Notes: generated from the sequence alone by a model not told the origin. A stretch of 64,000 nucleotides of DNA from SZAS-79 sp965279075 (GCA_965279075.1 CBDIHI010000004.1:87503-151502), one strand, 5' to 3'. Shown: positions 25,887 to 35,390, counted from the stretch's first letter. A program made the numbers and translations.

Positions 25887-26483
25887 ATGCAAGATCGACA
25901 TCTCATCCCGGCCCGCAAAGGGGCCGCCGCGCGCATCAGGAAGGGGCAGGTTCTTACGGTCCACAACACGCACGGTTCGCAGGTTGTGGATTTCTGGGCG
26001 TTCAACGACCCGGACCTCGGCGAATGCATGTCGATGGAGCATTCGCGCCCGTGGTTCGGCAAGATCATTCCCGCCGTCGGCGACACGCTGCTGACCAACA
26101 AGCGTCGCCCCATCCTGACGGTCATCGAGGACACATCGCCCGGCGTGCACGACACGCTGATCGCGTCGTGCGACACCTATCGCTACGAGCAGCTCGGCTG
26201 CAAGGGCTTCCACGACAACTGCACCGACAATCTCGGGAACGCGCTGCAGGCGATGGGGCTCAAGCGCGTGGTGCACCCGTGCCCGTTCAACCTCTTCATG
26301 CACATTCCCGTGAGGAACGGCGTCTCGATTTCCTTCGAGCCGCCACTCGGCAAGCCGGGGGACTCGATCTCATTTCGCGCGGAGATGGATGCCGTGCTCG
26401 GGTTCTCGGCCTGCCCGCAGGACATGGTGCCGATCAACGGGACCGACGGCGTGATCCACGACGCGCATTACTCGATCAGCTGA
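25887..26483 (+). CDS. Urea carboxylase-associated family protein (DUF1989)
   Basis: 198 residues, cytoplasmic. Family landmarks include QVVDFWAFNDPDLGECMS, GCKGFHDNCTDN and HPCPFNLFMHIPV, where Cys and His residues cluster as a likely metal site. DUF1989 proteins occur with urea carboxylase and with guanidine or amino-acid degradation genes, but no carboxylase is present here. It is transcribed away from the Rieske oxygenase and overlaps the convergent glycosyltransferase by 8 bp. Biochemical function remains open. Confidence 0.88.
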   Translation: MQDRHLIPARKGAAARIRKGQVLTVHNTHGSQVVDFWAFNDPDLGECMSMEHSRPWFGKIIPAVGDTLLTNKRRPILTVIEDTSPGVHDTLIASCDTYRYEQLGCKGFHDNCTDNLGNALQAMGLKRVVHPCPFNLFMHIPVRNGVSISFEPPLGKPGDSISFRAEMDAVLGFSACPQDMVPINGTDGVIHDAHYSIS

Positions 26484-27729
26484 TCGAGGCGAGCAGCGCG
26501 TCGGCCGCACGGCTGGCGCCGTCGTCGAGGCCGCGTGCGGCATCGCGTGCGCGGCTCGCATAGGAGGAATCCTCCGCCAGCGCCGCCAGTTCGCGGGCGA
26601 TGCCTCCGGCGGTGACTTTCCGGATGGGAATGCTGCGCGCAACGCCGAGTTCCATGGCGCGGCGGGCGTTGTCGGGCTGGTCGTAGGCGACGGGCACGAT
26701 CAGTTGCGGCCGCCCGGCGCCCAGCGCCTGGGCAAGCGTCCCTATGCCCGCCTGGTGGACGATGGCAGACGCGGCTGGAAACACCGTGGAATAGGGCAGG
26801 TAGTCGAACGCCGCGACATCCTTCGGCAGCGGCCGGGCGAGGGGGGCGCCGGTGAGCAGGATCGCGCGCCGCTCGAGGTGCTGCGATGCCTCGATCGCCT
26901 TGTCCCAGAAGTCGCCGGCCAGCATGACCACCGAAGAGCCCAGTGCAAACACCAGCGGCGGCTCGCCGCCCGCGAGGAACGCCCCCAATCGCGCGAGCAG
27001 CGCCGGATCCGCCGGCCGGCCGTCGTAGCGGACGAAACCCGTGAGCACCGTGTTCGCCGGCCAGTCCGCCTGCAGTGGCGCGATCAGTTCGGGGAACAGC
27101 GCGAGGTTCAGGCGCGGCGAGTACTGGCCTTCGAGCAGGCCGGGATAGCGTGCCCCGGGCAGGCCGAGATCCGAGCGTAGCGCGGCTAGGGGCTTTTCCC
27201 AGTGCCGAACCACCACCCGGACGATTGCCTTGGCGAGCCGGTACGGAACGGGCCCGAGGCCCCGGATCGCGCGGGCCCACCAGTCGGCAGTCAGCAGCGG
27301 CCGGTCGGTCGACGACATGAGGCTGGCCGGCGCGAGCACGGAAGACGCCCAGGGCAGGCCGCTCTTTTCGTGCACCAGCGGCCCGGCCAGCGTAAGCGGG
27401 TGCGTCACCAGCAGGTCCGCATTCCTGCAGGCGGCGGTGATGTCCTCGTACTGCGCGCGGATGTGCGGCATGACCATTTCGCGGATCAGGAACGCCGGGC
27501 CGCGATAGGGATCGAAGAGTTTCGCCGCGACGGACTCCAGCCCGCCGAACTGCGCTTCGTCGGGGCGCAGGCGCGCGTAACCGATGCCTTCGGCTTCGAC
27601 CGCGGTCCGGTACCGGTCGGTGGTCGCGATCACCGCTGCGTGCCCTCGCGCGATCAGCGCCTTGCCGATGGCGATGTAGGGGTGCACGTCGCCCAGCGAC
27701 CCTACCGTGCAGAACACGATGCGTTTCAT
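26476..27729 (-). CDS. Glycosyltransferase, GT1 (UDP-glycosyltransferase) family
   Basis: 417 residues of GT-B fold. The N-terminus IVFCTVGSLGDVHPYIAIG is the acceptor-domain start seen in sterol/macrolide-type glycosyltransferases. The donor-binding C-terminal motif is IVHQAGIGTLAQALGAGRP followed by PVAYDQPDNARR. It transfers a sugar from a nucleotide donor to a small lipid-like or aglycone acceptor. It stands alone, convergent with DUF1989 and divergent from the deacylase gene across about 66 bp. Acceptor unknown. Confidence 0.88.
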   Translation of the reverse strand: MKRIVFCTVGSLGDVHPYIAIGKALIARGHAAVIATTDRYRTAVEAEGIGYARLRPDEAQFGGLESVAAKLFDPYRGPAFLIREMVMPHIRAQYEDITAACRNADLLVTHPLTLAGPLVHEKSGLPWASSVLAPASLMSSTDRPLLTADWWARAIRGLGPVPYRLAKAIVRVVVRHWEKPLAALRSDLGLPGARYPGLLEGQYSPRLNLALFPELIAPLQADWPANTVLTGFVRYDGRPADPALLARLGAFLAGGEPPLVFALGSSVVMLAGDFWDKAIEASQHLERRAILLTGAPLARPLPKDVAAFDYLPYSTVFPAASAIVHQAGIGTLAQALGAGRPQLIVPVAYDQPDNARRAMELGVARSIPIRKVTAGGIARELAALAEDSSYASRARDAARGLDDGASRAADALLASIS

Positions 27730-27795
27730 GCGGGCCAGTGTAGCCTCGCCGTCAGCGGCACGCGATAATCGTCCCGCTTACCCAAGGGAGTCGCC

Positions 27796-29262
27796 ATGCC
27801 GAACGAAACTTACGACCTCATCGTGCGCAATGCCGTCATCATCGACGGCACGCGCGCGCCCCGCTTCGAGGGCGGGATCGGCGTGCGCGGCGGACGCATC
27901 GCCAAAGTCGGTCGCCTCGAAGGGGCGAAGGCGGAGCGCGAAATTGACGCGGGCGGCCGGATCGCCGCGCCGGGTTTCATCGACGCCCACACGCATGACG
28001 ACCGGCTGCTGCTCTCGTCGCCCGACATGTCGGCCAAGGTCAGCCAGGGCGTGACGACCGTGGTGACCGGCAATTGCGGCGTGAGCCTCGCGCCGTTGGT
28101 CCACCGGTCGGGCGCGGTCACCCCGCCGCTGGACCTGCTCGACGACTCGGGCGGGTGGTTCCGCTTTCCTTCGTTCGCGGCTTATTTCGAGGCGCTTGCC
28201 TCGAGCCCGGCGGCGACCAATTTCGCGCCCATGGTCGGCCATACGACGTTGCGCGTGATGAGCATGGACGACGTGGAGCGCCCGGCGAACCCTGCCGAGA
28301 TCGCGCGCATGCAGGGCCTTGCGCGCGAGGCGCTGGCCGCCGGCGCGATCGGCGTGTCCACCGGCACCTTCTACGAACCCGCCTCGGCTGCGCCGACCGC
28401 CGAGATCATCGAGGTATGCCGGCCGCTGACCGAGTTCAAAGGGCTGTACGTCACGCACATGAGGAACGAGGCCGAGAAGATCATCGAAGCATTGGACGAG
28501 ACCTTCCTCATCGGCCGCGAACTCGGCATCCAGGTCGTGGTCTCCCACCACAAGGTGGCCGGGGTCCCCAACCACGGCCGCTCGCCCGAGACGCTCGCCC
28601 ATATATCGAAGCACATGGCCATGCAGCCCATAGGCCTCGATTGCTATCCCTACTGCGCATCGTCGACGATACTCACATGGAGCCGTGTCGGAGCCGCATC
28701 CAAGGTGCTCGTCACCTGGTCCAAGCCCCACCCGGAATTCAGCGGCATGGAGCTTTCCGCCGTTGCGCAGGCGATGGGGCTCCCGCAGGAGCAGGCGGTC
28801 GCGAAGCTGCTGCCGGCCGGCGCGATCTACTTCGCGATGGACGAAGCCGACGTGCAGCGGATCCTGAAGTTCGAGCACACCATGGTCGGCTCTGACGGCC
28901 TCCCGCACGACGCCGCGCCGCATCCCCGGCTGTGGGGGACCTTCCCGCGCGTGCTCGGGCACTACAGCCGCGACCTCGGCCTGTTCCCGCTGGAGACCGC
29001 CGTGCACAAGATGACCGGCCTCACCGCCGCGACATTCGGCCTCGCCGGCCGCGGCGTGATCCGCGAAGGCGCGTACGCCGACATTACGATCTTCGATGCG
29101 GGGGAGGTCGCGGAAGGCGCGACTTTCGCCAAGCCGATCCAGGCTGCGCGTGGCATCGACACGGTGATCGTCAATGGCGAGGCGGTGTGGAGGGACGGCA
29201 AGCCCACCGGCGCGCGGCCGGGACGGCACTTGCGCAGGACGGCGGCTGCCCCGGGAGGGTGA
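27796..29262 (+). CDS. N-acyl-D-amino-acid deacylase family amidohydrolase
   Basis: 488 residues. The amidohydrolase metal motif GFIDAHTHDDR, TTVVTGNCGVSLAP, HMRNEAEKIIEA, VVSHHKVAG and the catalytic Asp segment MVGSDGLPHDAAPHPRLWG match the D-aminoacylase family. The enzyme removes N-acyl groups from D-amino acids, or acts on related amides, in the cytoplasm. It starts at ATG after an aagggag ribosome site. The CBS protein follows after 98 bp, so co-transcription is possible but not certain. Confidence 0.9.
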   Translation: MPNETYDLIVRNAVIIDGTRAPRFEGGIGVRGGRIAKVGRLEGAKAEREIDAGGRIAAPGFIDAHTHDDRLLLSSPDMSAKVSQGVTTVVTGNCGVSLAPLVHRSGAVTPPLDLLDDSGGWFRFPSFAAYFEALASSPAATNFAPMVGHTTLRVMSMDDVERPANPAEIARMQGLAREALAAGAIGVSTGTFYEPASAAPTAEIIEVCRPLTEFKGLYVTHMRNEAEKIIEALDETFLIGRELGIQVVVSHHKVAGVPNHGRSPETLAHISKHMAMQPIGLDCYPYCASSTILTWSRVGAASKVLVTWSKPHPEFSGMELSAVAQAMGLPQEQAVAKLLPAGAIYFAMDEADVQRILKFEHTMVGSDGLPHDAAPHPRLWGTFPRVLGHYSRDLGLFPLETAVHKMTGLTAATFGLAGRGVIREGAYADITIFDAGEVAEGATFAKPIQAARGIDTVIVNGEAVWRDGKPTGARPGRHLRRTAAAPGG

Positions 29263-29360
29263 TGCGGCGCAATATGCGCAGGTCCGGATCCGGCAGACCG
29301 GCGGCGCGTCCTGTGGGATACTGCATCGAGCCTGTTTCGTTTTTCCGAGGAGGACGGACC

Positions 29361-29795
29361 ATGCAAATCAAGGAAATCCTGCGTGTAAAGGGGACCCGCC
29401 TGCTGTCGATTTCGGCGGACGGACGGGCGGTGGACGCAGTGAAGACCATGGCCGAGGAGAACCTCGGGTCGCTGGTCGTCATGGAAGGCACGCGCATGCT
29501 CGGCATGCTGACCTTCCACGAGATCCTGCAGGCGCTCCACAAGGGCAGGGGTTCGCTGAGCGACGTGAAGGTCGGCGACATCATGGTGAAGGAGCCGGTC
29601 ACCGCGACGCCGGACATGGAAGTGAACGACCTGCGCCGCACGATGCTCGAAACCAGCGCTCGCTACCTTCCGGTGCTGGAAGACGGCAAGCTCGCCGGCG
29701 TGATCTCCTTTCGCGACGTGGCCAAGGCGGTGCTCGAGGAGCAGGATTTCGAGAACCGCATGCTCAAGGGCTACATCAAGAACTGGCCGGCATGA
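29361..29795 (+). CDS. CBS-pair domain protein
   Basis: 144 residues made of two CBS repeats: the first around residues 8-60 (MAEENLGSLVVMEGTRMLGM) and the second after VGDIMVKEPVTATPDMEV, ending GVISFRDVAKAVLEEQD. CBS pairs bind adenine nucleotides and act as energy sensors or regulate partner proteins. It stands alone with no enzyme domain. The ATG follows gaggaggacgg. The next gene starts 10 bp after the stop, so they are probably co-transcribed. Confidence 0.9.
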   Translation: MQIKEILRVKGTRLLSISADGRAVDAVKTMAEENLGSLVVMEGTRMLGMLTFHEILQALHKGRGSLSDVKVGDIMVKEPVTATPDMEVNDLRRTMLETSARYLPVLEDGKLAGVISFRDVAKAVLEEQDFENRMLKGYIKNWPA

Positions 29796-29805
29796 CGGCC
29801 ATGCC

Positions 29806-31062
29806 TTGAACCGTCGCCGCCTGTTGCTCGGCGGCGCGGCGGTTGCCGGCGCGTCGGCCCTCGCCGCCTGGCGCTTCCGGCCCGAACAGGGCCTGTGGAA
29901 CCCGTGCCTCGCCCCGTTGCCGCGCAGCCTCGCCGAGCACGAACTCGTCAGGTCCGCGTGGGAGGGACTCGACCCGGCCAAAGTCTGGGATGCGCACGCG
30001 CACCTCGTCGGCACCGGCGATTCGCCGAGCGGCATCCGAATCAACCCCGACATGCGCAGCCTGCTCAGCCCGGTGGCCTACGCGCAGCGGGCCTTCTTCA
30101 TGAATGCCGCATGCGCCGAAGGCGATGGCGTGGACGAAGCCTATGTCGCGCGGCTCGCCGCGCTTGCGGGCGAGATGCGCGGCGGGACGAAACTGATGCT
30201 GTTCGCGTTCGAGCGCGCGCACGATGTGAACGGCGAAGTGCTCTGGGACCACACCGGGTTCTACGTGCCCGATGCGTACGCACGCGACGTCGCGAGGAAG
30301 TCCGGCGGCGTCTTCGAATGGGTCGCGTCCATCCATCCTTATCGCAAGGATTGCGTGGAGGCGCTTGCACAAGCCAAGCGCGACGGCGCCCGCGCGGTGA
30401 AATGGCTGCCTTCCGCGATGGGCATCGACCCGGGCTCGCCCCAGTGCGATCGCTTCTATGCCGCCGCCGCCCGCCTCGACCTGCCCCTGATCTCCCACGC
30501 GGGCGAGGAGAGGGCGGTGGAAGGCGTGGGCGCGCACGATTTCGGCAACCCGCTCAAGCTGCGCCGCGCGCTGGATGCCGGCGTGCGCGTGGTCGTCGCG
30601 CATTGCGCGTCGATGGGCGAGGACCGGGACCTGGACCACGGGGGCGGGGGGCCGTACGTCGCCAGTTTCGAGCTGTTCGCCCGCCTGATGGGGGAGGCGC
30701 GCTACGAAGGCCGGCTCTGCGGCGACCTGTCGGCGGTGCTGCAGAGCGCCCGGGCCGGCGTCCTCGCGCGCGTCATCCGGGAGGAGGCGTGGCACGCCCG
30801 CCTGCTGAACGGCTCGGACTACCCGCTGCCCGGGGTCATGCCGTTGTTTTCGACGGGCCTGCTCGTGTCGCTGGGCCTGCTGGACCCGGCGGCGGCGCCG
30901 GTGCTCACGGAAATCCGCCGCTACAACCCCCTGCTCTTCGATTTCGTCGCGAAGCGCGCGTTGCGCAAGGACGGAAAGGGGATCGGCAGGGCCGCCTTCG
31001 AGACGCGCGGCTTCTTCGACCCGCTCAGCAGCCCGGCCAGAAAGGCGAGCCGAAGCGGTTGA
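29806..31062 (+). CDS. TIM-barrel metal-dependent hydrolase with Tat-type signal
   Basis: 418 residues from a TTG start. The N-terminus MNRRRLLLGGAAVAGAS is a twin-arginine-like export signal. The amidohydrolase-fold ligands appear in order: VWDAHAHLVG, PLISHAGEERAVEG, VVAHCASMGED and LLNGSDYPLPG. This is the amidohydrolase_2-like arrangement found in decarboxylases and lactonases. Export through Tat would imply a folded, metal-loaded periplasmic enzyme. The C-terminus overlaps the convergent lipoprotein gene by 38 bp. Substrate unknown. Confidence 0.78.
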   Translation: MNRRRLLLGGAAVAGASALAAWRFRPEQGLWNPCLAPLPRSLAEHELVRSAWEGLDPAKVWDAHAHLVGTGDSPSGIRINPDMRSLLSPVAYAQRAFFMNAACAEGDGVDEAYVARLAALAGEMRGGTKLMLFAFERAHDVNGEVLWDHTGFYVPDAYARDVARKSGGVFEWVASIHPYRKDCVEALAQAKRDGARAVKWLPSAMGIDPGSPQCDRFYAAAARLDLPLISHAGEERAVEGVGAHDFGNPLKLRRALDAGVRVVVAHCASMGEDRDLDHGGGGPYVASFELFARLMGEARYEGRLCGDLSAVLQSARAGVLARVIREEAWHARLLNGSDYPLPGVMPLFSTGLLVSLGLLDPAAAPVLTEIRRYNPLLFDFVAKRALRKDGKGIGRAAFETRGFFDPLSSPARKASRSG

Positions 31063-31417
31063 AGGGTGCCCGGCCAAAGCGGCCGCAGCGCGAGAACGGG
31101 CCCATCTCCGGGCCGTACAGCATCTGGTTGAAGCGCGCGCGCTGGCGCAACTCCTCGATCTGCGCGGCCTGCAGGTAATCGAGCGCTTCGCGCGGCACGC
31201 CTTCGGAGGACAACTGCAGGATGTCCGATGCGGAGAGTGCGAGCACCGTGCGGGTTTTTTCCAGTCGCTCCACCATGGCCGCGGGCGTCTCGCCGGATCT
31301 GGCAAGCTGGATCACCTGTTCGCGGGTCAGTGGCGGCGGACCGGGATCGAAGATCGCGCACCCGGAAAGGGCGAGGCACGCCGCGAGGGCCAAAGGCCGA
31401 TAGATTGCCATGCGCAT
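31025..31417 (-). CDS. Hypothetical lipoprotein
   Basis: 130 residues (or 128 from the second ATG). The signal ends in the lipobox LALSGC, so Cys20 should be lipidated. The middle region EQVIQLARSGETPAAMVERL repeats the helix pattern seen in small periplasmic SHOCT-like or DUF-type helical repeats, and is followed by ILQLSSEGVPREALDYLQ. The tail is rich in Phe, Arg and Gly. It is divergent from aroC and convergent with the Tat amidohydrolase. I do not recognise a function. Confidence 0.65.
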   Translation of the reverse strand: MRMAIYRPLALAACLALSGCAIFDPGPPPLTREQVIQLARSGETPAAMVERLEKTRTVLALSASDILQLSSEGVPREALDYLQAAQIEELRQRARFNQMLYGPEMGPFSRCGRFGRAPFNRFGSPFWPGC

Positions 31418-31507
31418 TGGACAGGCCGGGGCCGAGAGGGTTCGACCCCTATGCTAAACTCGCCCGCAGTTATTGCGCTAAGTCCTTCACATTCTGGAAC
31501 TAATTTG

Positions 31508-32608
31508 ATGTCCGGCAACACTTTCGGCACGCTGTTCTGTGTCACGTCCTTCGGCGAATCGCACGGCCCCGCGCTGGGCGGCGTGGTCGACGGCTGCCCG
31601 CCCGGCATGGCGCTTTCGGCGGCCGACCTGCAGGTCGAGCTCGACCGCAGGAAGCCCGGCACGTCGCGGCATGTCACGCAAAGGCGCGAATCCGACACCG
31701 TGGAGTTGCTGTCGGGCGTATTCGAGGGCCGTACCACCGGCACCGCGATCGGCTTCCTGATCCGCAACGAGGACCAGCGTTCCAAGGACTACGCCGCGAT
31801 CGCGGAGAAGTTCCGCCCGGGGCACGCCGACTACACCTATTGGATGAAGTACGGCCTGCGCGACCCGCGCGGCGGCGGGCGGGCCTCGGCGCGCGAGACC
31901 GCCGTACGCGTCGCGGCCGGCGCCATCGCAAAGAAGTGGCTGAAGGAGCGCTACGGCGTGGTCGTGCGCGGCTACCTCGCGCAGATCGGCCCCAGGCCGA
32001 TCCCGTTCCTCGACTGGGGCGCGGTGGGAACCAACCCGTTCTTCGCGCCCAACGCCGGCATCGTGCCGGAGCTCGACGCCTTCATGGACGCGCTGCGCGA
32101 GTCGGGCGACTCGTGCGGGGCGCGCGTCAACGTGGTGGCCGAGAACGTGCCGCCCGGCTGGGGCGAGCCGGTCTACGGCCGGCTGGACGCCGACATCGCC
32201 GCGGCCATGATGTCGATCAACGCCGTGAAGGGCGTCGAGATCGGCGCCGGCTTCGCGTCGATTGCCCAAACCGGCAGCGAGCACGGCGACGAGATGACGC
32301 CGGAAGGGTTCCTGTCCAACAACAACGGAGGGGTGCTCGGCGGCATCTCGACGGGGCAGGACATCGCGGTGTCCATCGCGCTGAAGCCGACCTCCAGCAT
32401 CCGGATCCCGAGGCGCACGATCGACGCGAACGGGTTGCCCGTCGAAGTGGCGACCACCGGCCGGCACGACCCCTGCGTGGGCATACGCGCGACGCCCATC
32501 GCCGAGGCGATGCTCGCATGCGTGCTGATGGACCAGGCGCTGCGTCACCGCGCGCAGAACGCGGACGTCGTCGCACGCACGAAAGCGGTGCCGGGCAGGG
32601 TGCGCTGA
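31508..32608 (+). CDS. aroC: Chorismate synthase
   Basis: 366 residues. The N-terminal signature FGESHGPALGGVVDGCPPG and the later RPGHADYTYWMKYGLRD, GGGRASARETA and STGQDIAVSIALKPTSSI are standard for AroC. It converts 5-enolpyruvylshikimate 3-phosphate to chorismate using reduced FMN, the last shared step of aromatic amino acid synthesis. The ATG giving MSGNTFGTLF was chosen over an upstream in-frame ATG because family proteins begin here. It opens the core-gene block and is 75 bp upstream of hfq. Confidence 0.97.
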   Translation: MSGNTFGTLFCVTSFGESHGPALGGVVDGCPPGMALSAADLQVELDRRKPGTSRHVTQRRESDTVELLSGVFEGRTTGTAIGFLIRNEDQRSKDYAAIAEKFRPGHADYTYWMKYGLRDPRGGGRASARETAVRVAAGAIAKKWLKERYGVVVRGYLAQIGPRPIPFLDWGAVGTNPFFAPNAGIVPELDAFMDALRESGDSCGARVNVVAENVPPGWGEPVYGRLDADIAAAMMSINAVKGVEIGAGFASIAQTGSEHGDEMTPEGFLSNNNGGVLGGISTGQDIAVSIALKPTSSIRIPRRTIDANGLPVEVATTGRHDPCVGIRATPIAEAMLACVLMDQALRHRAQNADVVARTKAVPGRVR

Positions 32609-32683
32609 AACGCCGAAGCCTGTGGAAAACCCCCGCAAAATCAATTACAGTGGCAACCCGACCCATCCGTTCGAGGCACCGAC

Positions 32684-32923
32684 ATGAGCAATAACAAAGG
32701 GCAGCTGCTACAAGACCCGTTCCTGAATACGCTGCGCAAGGAACACGTACCCGTGTCGATCTACCTCGTGAACGGCATCAAGCTGCAGGGCCAGATCGAG
32801 TCCTTCGACCAGTACGTGGTGCTGCTGCGCAATTCCGTCACCCAGATGGTGTACAAGCACGCCATCTCCACCGTCGTCCCGGCCCGCGCGATCACGCTGC
32901 CGACGGATGGCGCAGACGCCTGA
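32684..32923 (+). CDS. hfq: RNA chaperone Hfq
   Basis: 79 residues. The Sm1 motif (SIYLVNGIKLQGQIESFDQY) and the Sm2 motif (YKHAISTVVP) are intact, with the QDPFLNTLRKE start found in all close Hfq proteins. The hexameric ring binds small RNAs and poly(A)/U-rich mRNAs. The C-terminal tail is short (about 14 residues), as is usual outside enterobacteria. It precedes hflX by 39 bp, the widely conserved hfq-hflX order; two competing hairpins lie in that gap. Confidence 0.97.
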   Translation: MSNNKGQLLQDPFLNTLRKEHVPVSIYLVNGIKLQGQIESFDQYVVLLRNSVTQMVYKHAISTVVPARAITLPTDGADA

Positions 32924-32930
32924 CCCGAGC

Positions 32931-32957
32931 GACACCCTAGCGGTGTCTGCGACACCG
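32931..32957 (+). promoter_or_regulatory. Mutually exclusive hairpins between hfq and hflX
   Basis: Three short elements follow each other: gacacc (32931-32936), ggtgtc (32942-32947) and gacacc (within 32951-32957). The middle one can pair with either neighbour; the second hairpin (cggtgtc-tgc-gacaccg) has 7 bp. No U-tract follows, so it is not a standard terminator. It may tune hflX translation or transcript ends. Confidence 0.4.
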
Positions 32958-32962
32958 CCCTG

Positions 32963-34144
32963 ATGCCCGACCGCCCCGCAGCCGTCCCCCGTTCGCAGGC
33001 CGCAGTCCTCGTCTGCCTGGATTTCGGCAAGGACGAGGGCCATGCCGAGTCGGTCGAGGAAATCGTCCGCCTGGCCGAGAGCGCCGGCGCCACCACCCAC
33101 AGCATCGTCCAGGGCAGGCGCCAGCGCCCGGACGCTGCGCTGTTCGCCGGTTCGGGCAAGGTCGAGGAGATCAAGGCCGCGGTCGCCGACCTGGGCGCGG
33201 GCACGGTGATCTTCAACCACCACCTGTCGCCGGTCCAGGAGCGCAACCTCGAGAAGAAGCTCGAGTGCCGCGTCATGGACCGCACGCGGCTGATCCTCGA
33301 GATCTTCGCCCGGCGCGCCAAGACCCACGAAGGCAAGCTCCAGGTGGAACTCGCCCAGATGGAATACCTGTCCACCCGCCTGATCCGCGGCTGGACCCAC
33401 CTCGAACGGCAGCGCGGCGGCATCGGCCTGCGCGGCGGCCCGGGCGAGACGCAGCTCGAACTCGACCGGCGCCTGATCTCGCAGCGGATCAAGGTGCTGA
33501 AGGCCGAGCTCGACAAGACCCGCCAGCGGCGCGACGTGCAGCGCCGCGCGCGCGCGCGCAAGGACGTGTTCTCGGTCTCGCTGGTCGGCTACACCAACGC
33601 CGGGAAATCGACGATTTTCAATGCGCTGACCCATGCCAAGGGGTACGCCGCGGACCAGCTGTTCGCGACGCTGGACACGACCACGCGGCGGATCTTCCTG
33701 CCCGAGCTCGGGCCGCGGGGCGGCCAGGTCGTCGTGTCCGACACCGTGGGGTTCATCCGCGACCTGCCCACCAGCCTGATCGCGGCGTTCCGCGCCACGC
33801 TGGAGGAGACCGTCCAGGCCGACTTGCTGCTGCACGTGGTGGACAGCGCCTCGCCGGTGCGGGACATGCAGGCGGCGGAAGTCAACAAGGTGCTGGCCGA
33901 GATCGGGGCCGACAAGGTCCCCCAGGCGCTGGTCATGAATAAGATTGATCTCGCAAACGCCGGGGTGGGCCTTCCGCCCGGCTTGGAACGCGATGAATAT
34001 GGTAAGATTTTCCGTATTCGCGTGAGTGCGCGCACGGGTGCCGGAATGCAAGCCCTGCGCAGCGCGATCGCCGAACTGGCCCCGGATCACCTGCGACAAC
34101 GCGGGACCGCGGCCGATCCCACCACCCATCCTGAACTGGCCTGA
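32963..34144 (+). CDS. hflX: GTPase HflX
   Basis: 393 residues. The N-terminal HflX domain (with VIFNHHLSPVQERNLEKKL and GGPGETQLELDRRLI) is followed by a GTPase domain with G1 GYTNAGKST, G3 DTVGFIRDLP and G4 MNKID. HflX binds 50S/70S ribosomes and rescues stalled or heat-damaged ribosomes. The start ATG lacks a strong ribosome site, so translation may depend on the upstream hairpin region. hflK follows after 10 bp. Confidence 0.96.
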   Translation: MPDRPAAVPRSQAAVLVCLDFGKDEGHAESVEEIVRLAESAGATTHSIVQGRRQRPDAALFAGSGKVEEIKAAVADLGAGTVIFNHHLSPVQERNLEKKLECRVMDRTRLILEIFARRAKTHEGKLQVELAQMEYLSTRLIRGWTHLERQRGGIGLRGGPGETQLELDRRLISQRIKVLKAELDKTRQRRDVQRRARARKDVFSVSLVGYTNAGKSTIFNALTHAKGYAADQLFATLDTTTRRIFLPELGPRGGQVVVSDTVGFIRDLPTSLIAAFRATLEETVQADLLLHVVDSASPVRDMQAAEVNKVLAEIGADKVPQALVMNKIDLANAGVGLPPGLERDEYGKIFRIRVSARTGAGMQALRSAIAELAPDHLRQRGTAADPTTHPELA

Positions 34145-34154
34145 CAAAATCCGT

Positions 34155-35390
34155 ATGTCGCTGAACGACCCAAACTGGGGACGCGGGGGATCTCGCGGCC
34201 CGCAAGGCCCCAACGGCGGCAAGCAGGGGCCGCCCGACCTCGACGAGCTCTGGCGCAGCTTCAACCGCAAGCTCTCCGACCTGTTCGGCAAGCGCGGCGG
34301 CGGGGGCGACGGCCCGTCCTCCGGTGGCGGGCCCAACCCGGCCCAGATCGGCGGCGGCGCGGGCATCCTTGCCGCGCTGGTGCTGGCGGTGTGGCTCGCG
34401 AGCGGCTTCTACATCGTGGTCGAGGGCACGCGCGGCGTGGTGCTCACCTTCGGCAAGTTCGCCGAGGAGACCCAGTCCGGCCTGCGCTGGCGCATGCCGT
34501 GGCCGATCCAGACCCACGAAATCGTCAACCTCTCGCAGGTGCGCACGCTCGAGATCGGCTATCGCAACAGCGTGAAGACCAAGGTCCTCAAGGAATCGCT
34601 CATGCTCACGGACGACGAGAACATCGTCGACCTGCAGTTCGCCGTGCAGTACACGGTGAAGGACGTGAAGGACTACATGTTCAACAACAAGCGCCCGGAC
34701 GAGGCCGTCATGCAGGCGGCGGAAACGGCGGCCCGCGAGATCATCGGCAAGAGCCGCATGGACCAGATCCTGTACGAGTCGCGCGAGGAAATCGCGATCA
34801 AGACCCGCCAGCTGATGCAGGTGATCCTCGACCGCTACAAGACCGGCGTGTCGATCTCCAACGTGACGATCCAGAACGCCCAGCCCCCCGAGCAGGTGCA
34901 GGCCGCGTTCGACGACGCCGTGAAGGCCGGCCAGGACAGGGAAAGGCAGAAGAACGAGGGCCAGAGCTACGCCAACGACGTGATCCCCAAGGCGCGCGGC
35001 ACCGCCGCCCGCCTCATGCAGGAGGCCGAGGGCTACAAGCAGCGCGTGATCGCCAATGCGGACGGCGAGGCGTCGCGCTTCAAGCAGGTGCTGTCCGAGT
35101 ATTCGAAGGCGCCGGCGGTGACCCGCGAGCGGATCTACCTCGACACGATGCAGCAGATCCTCAGCTCCACCACCAAGGTGCTGACCGACACCAAGGGCGG
35201 CAGCAACCTGCTCTACCTGCCGCTCGACAAGCTGATCCAGAAGAGCCAGCAGGAAACGGCGGGTGCGCTGCCCGAGGGCGCGGCGGTGCTGAAGCCCGGC
35301 GCCAACGCGCCCGAGCCGCTGCCGTCGACCGAAGGCGGGCCGCGCGCGCGCGACGGCAACCTGCGTAACCGCGAAAGGGGCGAACGATGA
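34155..35390 (+). CDS. hflK: FtsH protease regulator HflK
   Basis: 411 residues. A Gly/Pro-rich cytoplasmic N-terminus (about 1-75) leads to a single membrane helix (ILAALVLAVWLASGFYIV), a SPFH/prohibitin domain (VEGTRGVVLTFGKFAEET) and a long helical C-terminus. HflK and HflC form a membrane complex that surrounds and restrains FtsH. The ATG at 34155 begins MSLNDPNWGRGG, the family start; open sequence upstream overlaps hflX in another frame. The stop overlaps the hflC ATG (ATGA), so translation is coupled. Confidence 0.96.
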   Translation: MSLNDPNWGRGGSRGPQGPNGGKQGPPDLDELWRSFNRKLSDLFGKRGGGGDGPSSGGGPNPAQIGGGAGILAALVLAVWLASGFYIVVEGTRGVVLTFGKFAEETQSGLRWRMPWPIQTHEIVNLSQVRTLEIGYRNSVKTKVLKESLMLTDDENIVDLQFAVQYTVKDVKDYMFNNKRPDEAVMQAAETAAREIIGKSRMDQILYESREEIAIKTRQLMQVILDRYKTGVSISNVTIQNAQPPEQVQAAFDDAVKAGQDRERQKNEGQSYANDVIPKARGTAARLMQEAEGYKQRVIANADGEASRFKQVLSEYSKAPAVTRERIYLDTMQQILSSTTKVLTDTKGGSNLLYLPLDKLIQKSQQETAGALPEGAAVLKPGANAPEPLPSTEGGPRARDGNLRNRERGER

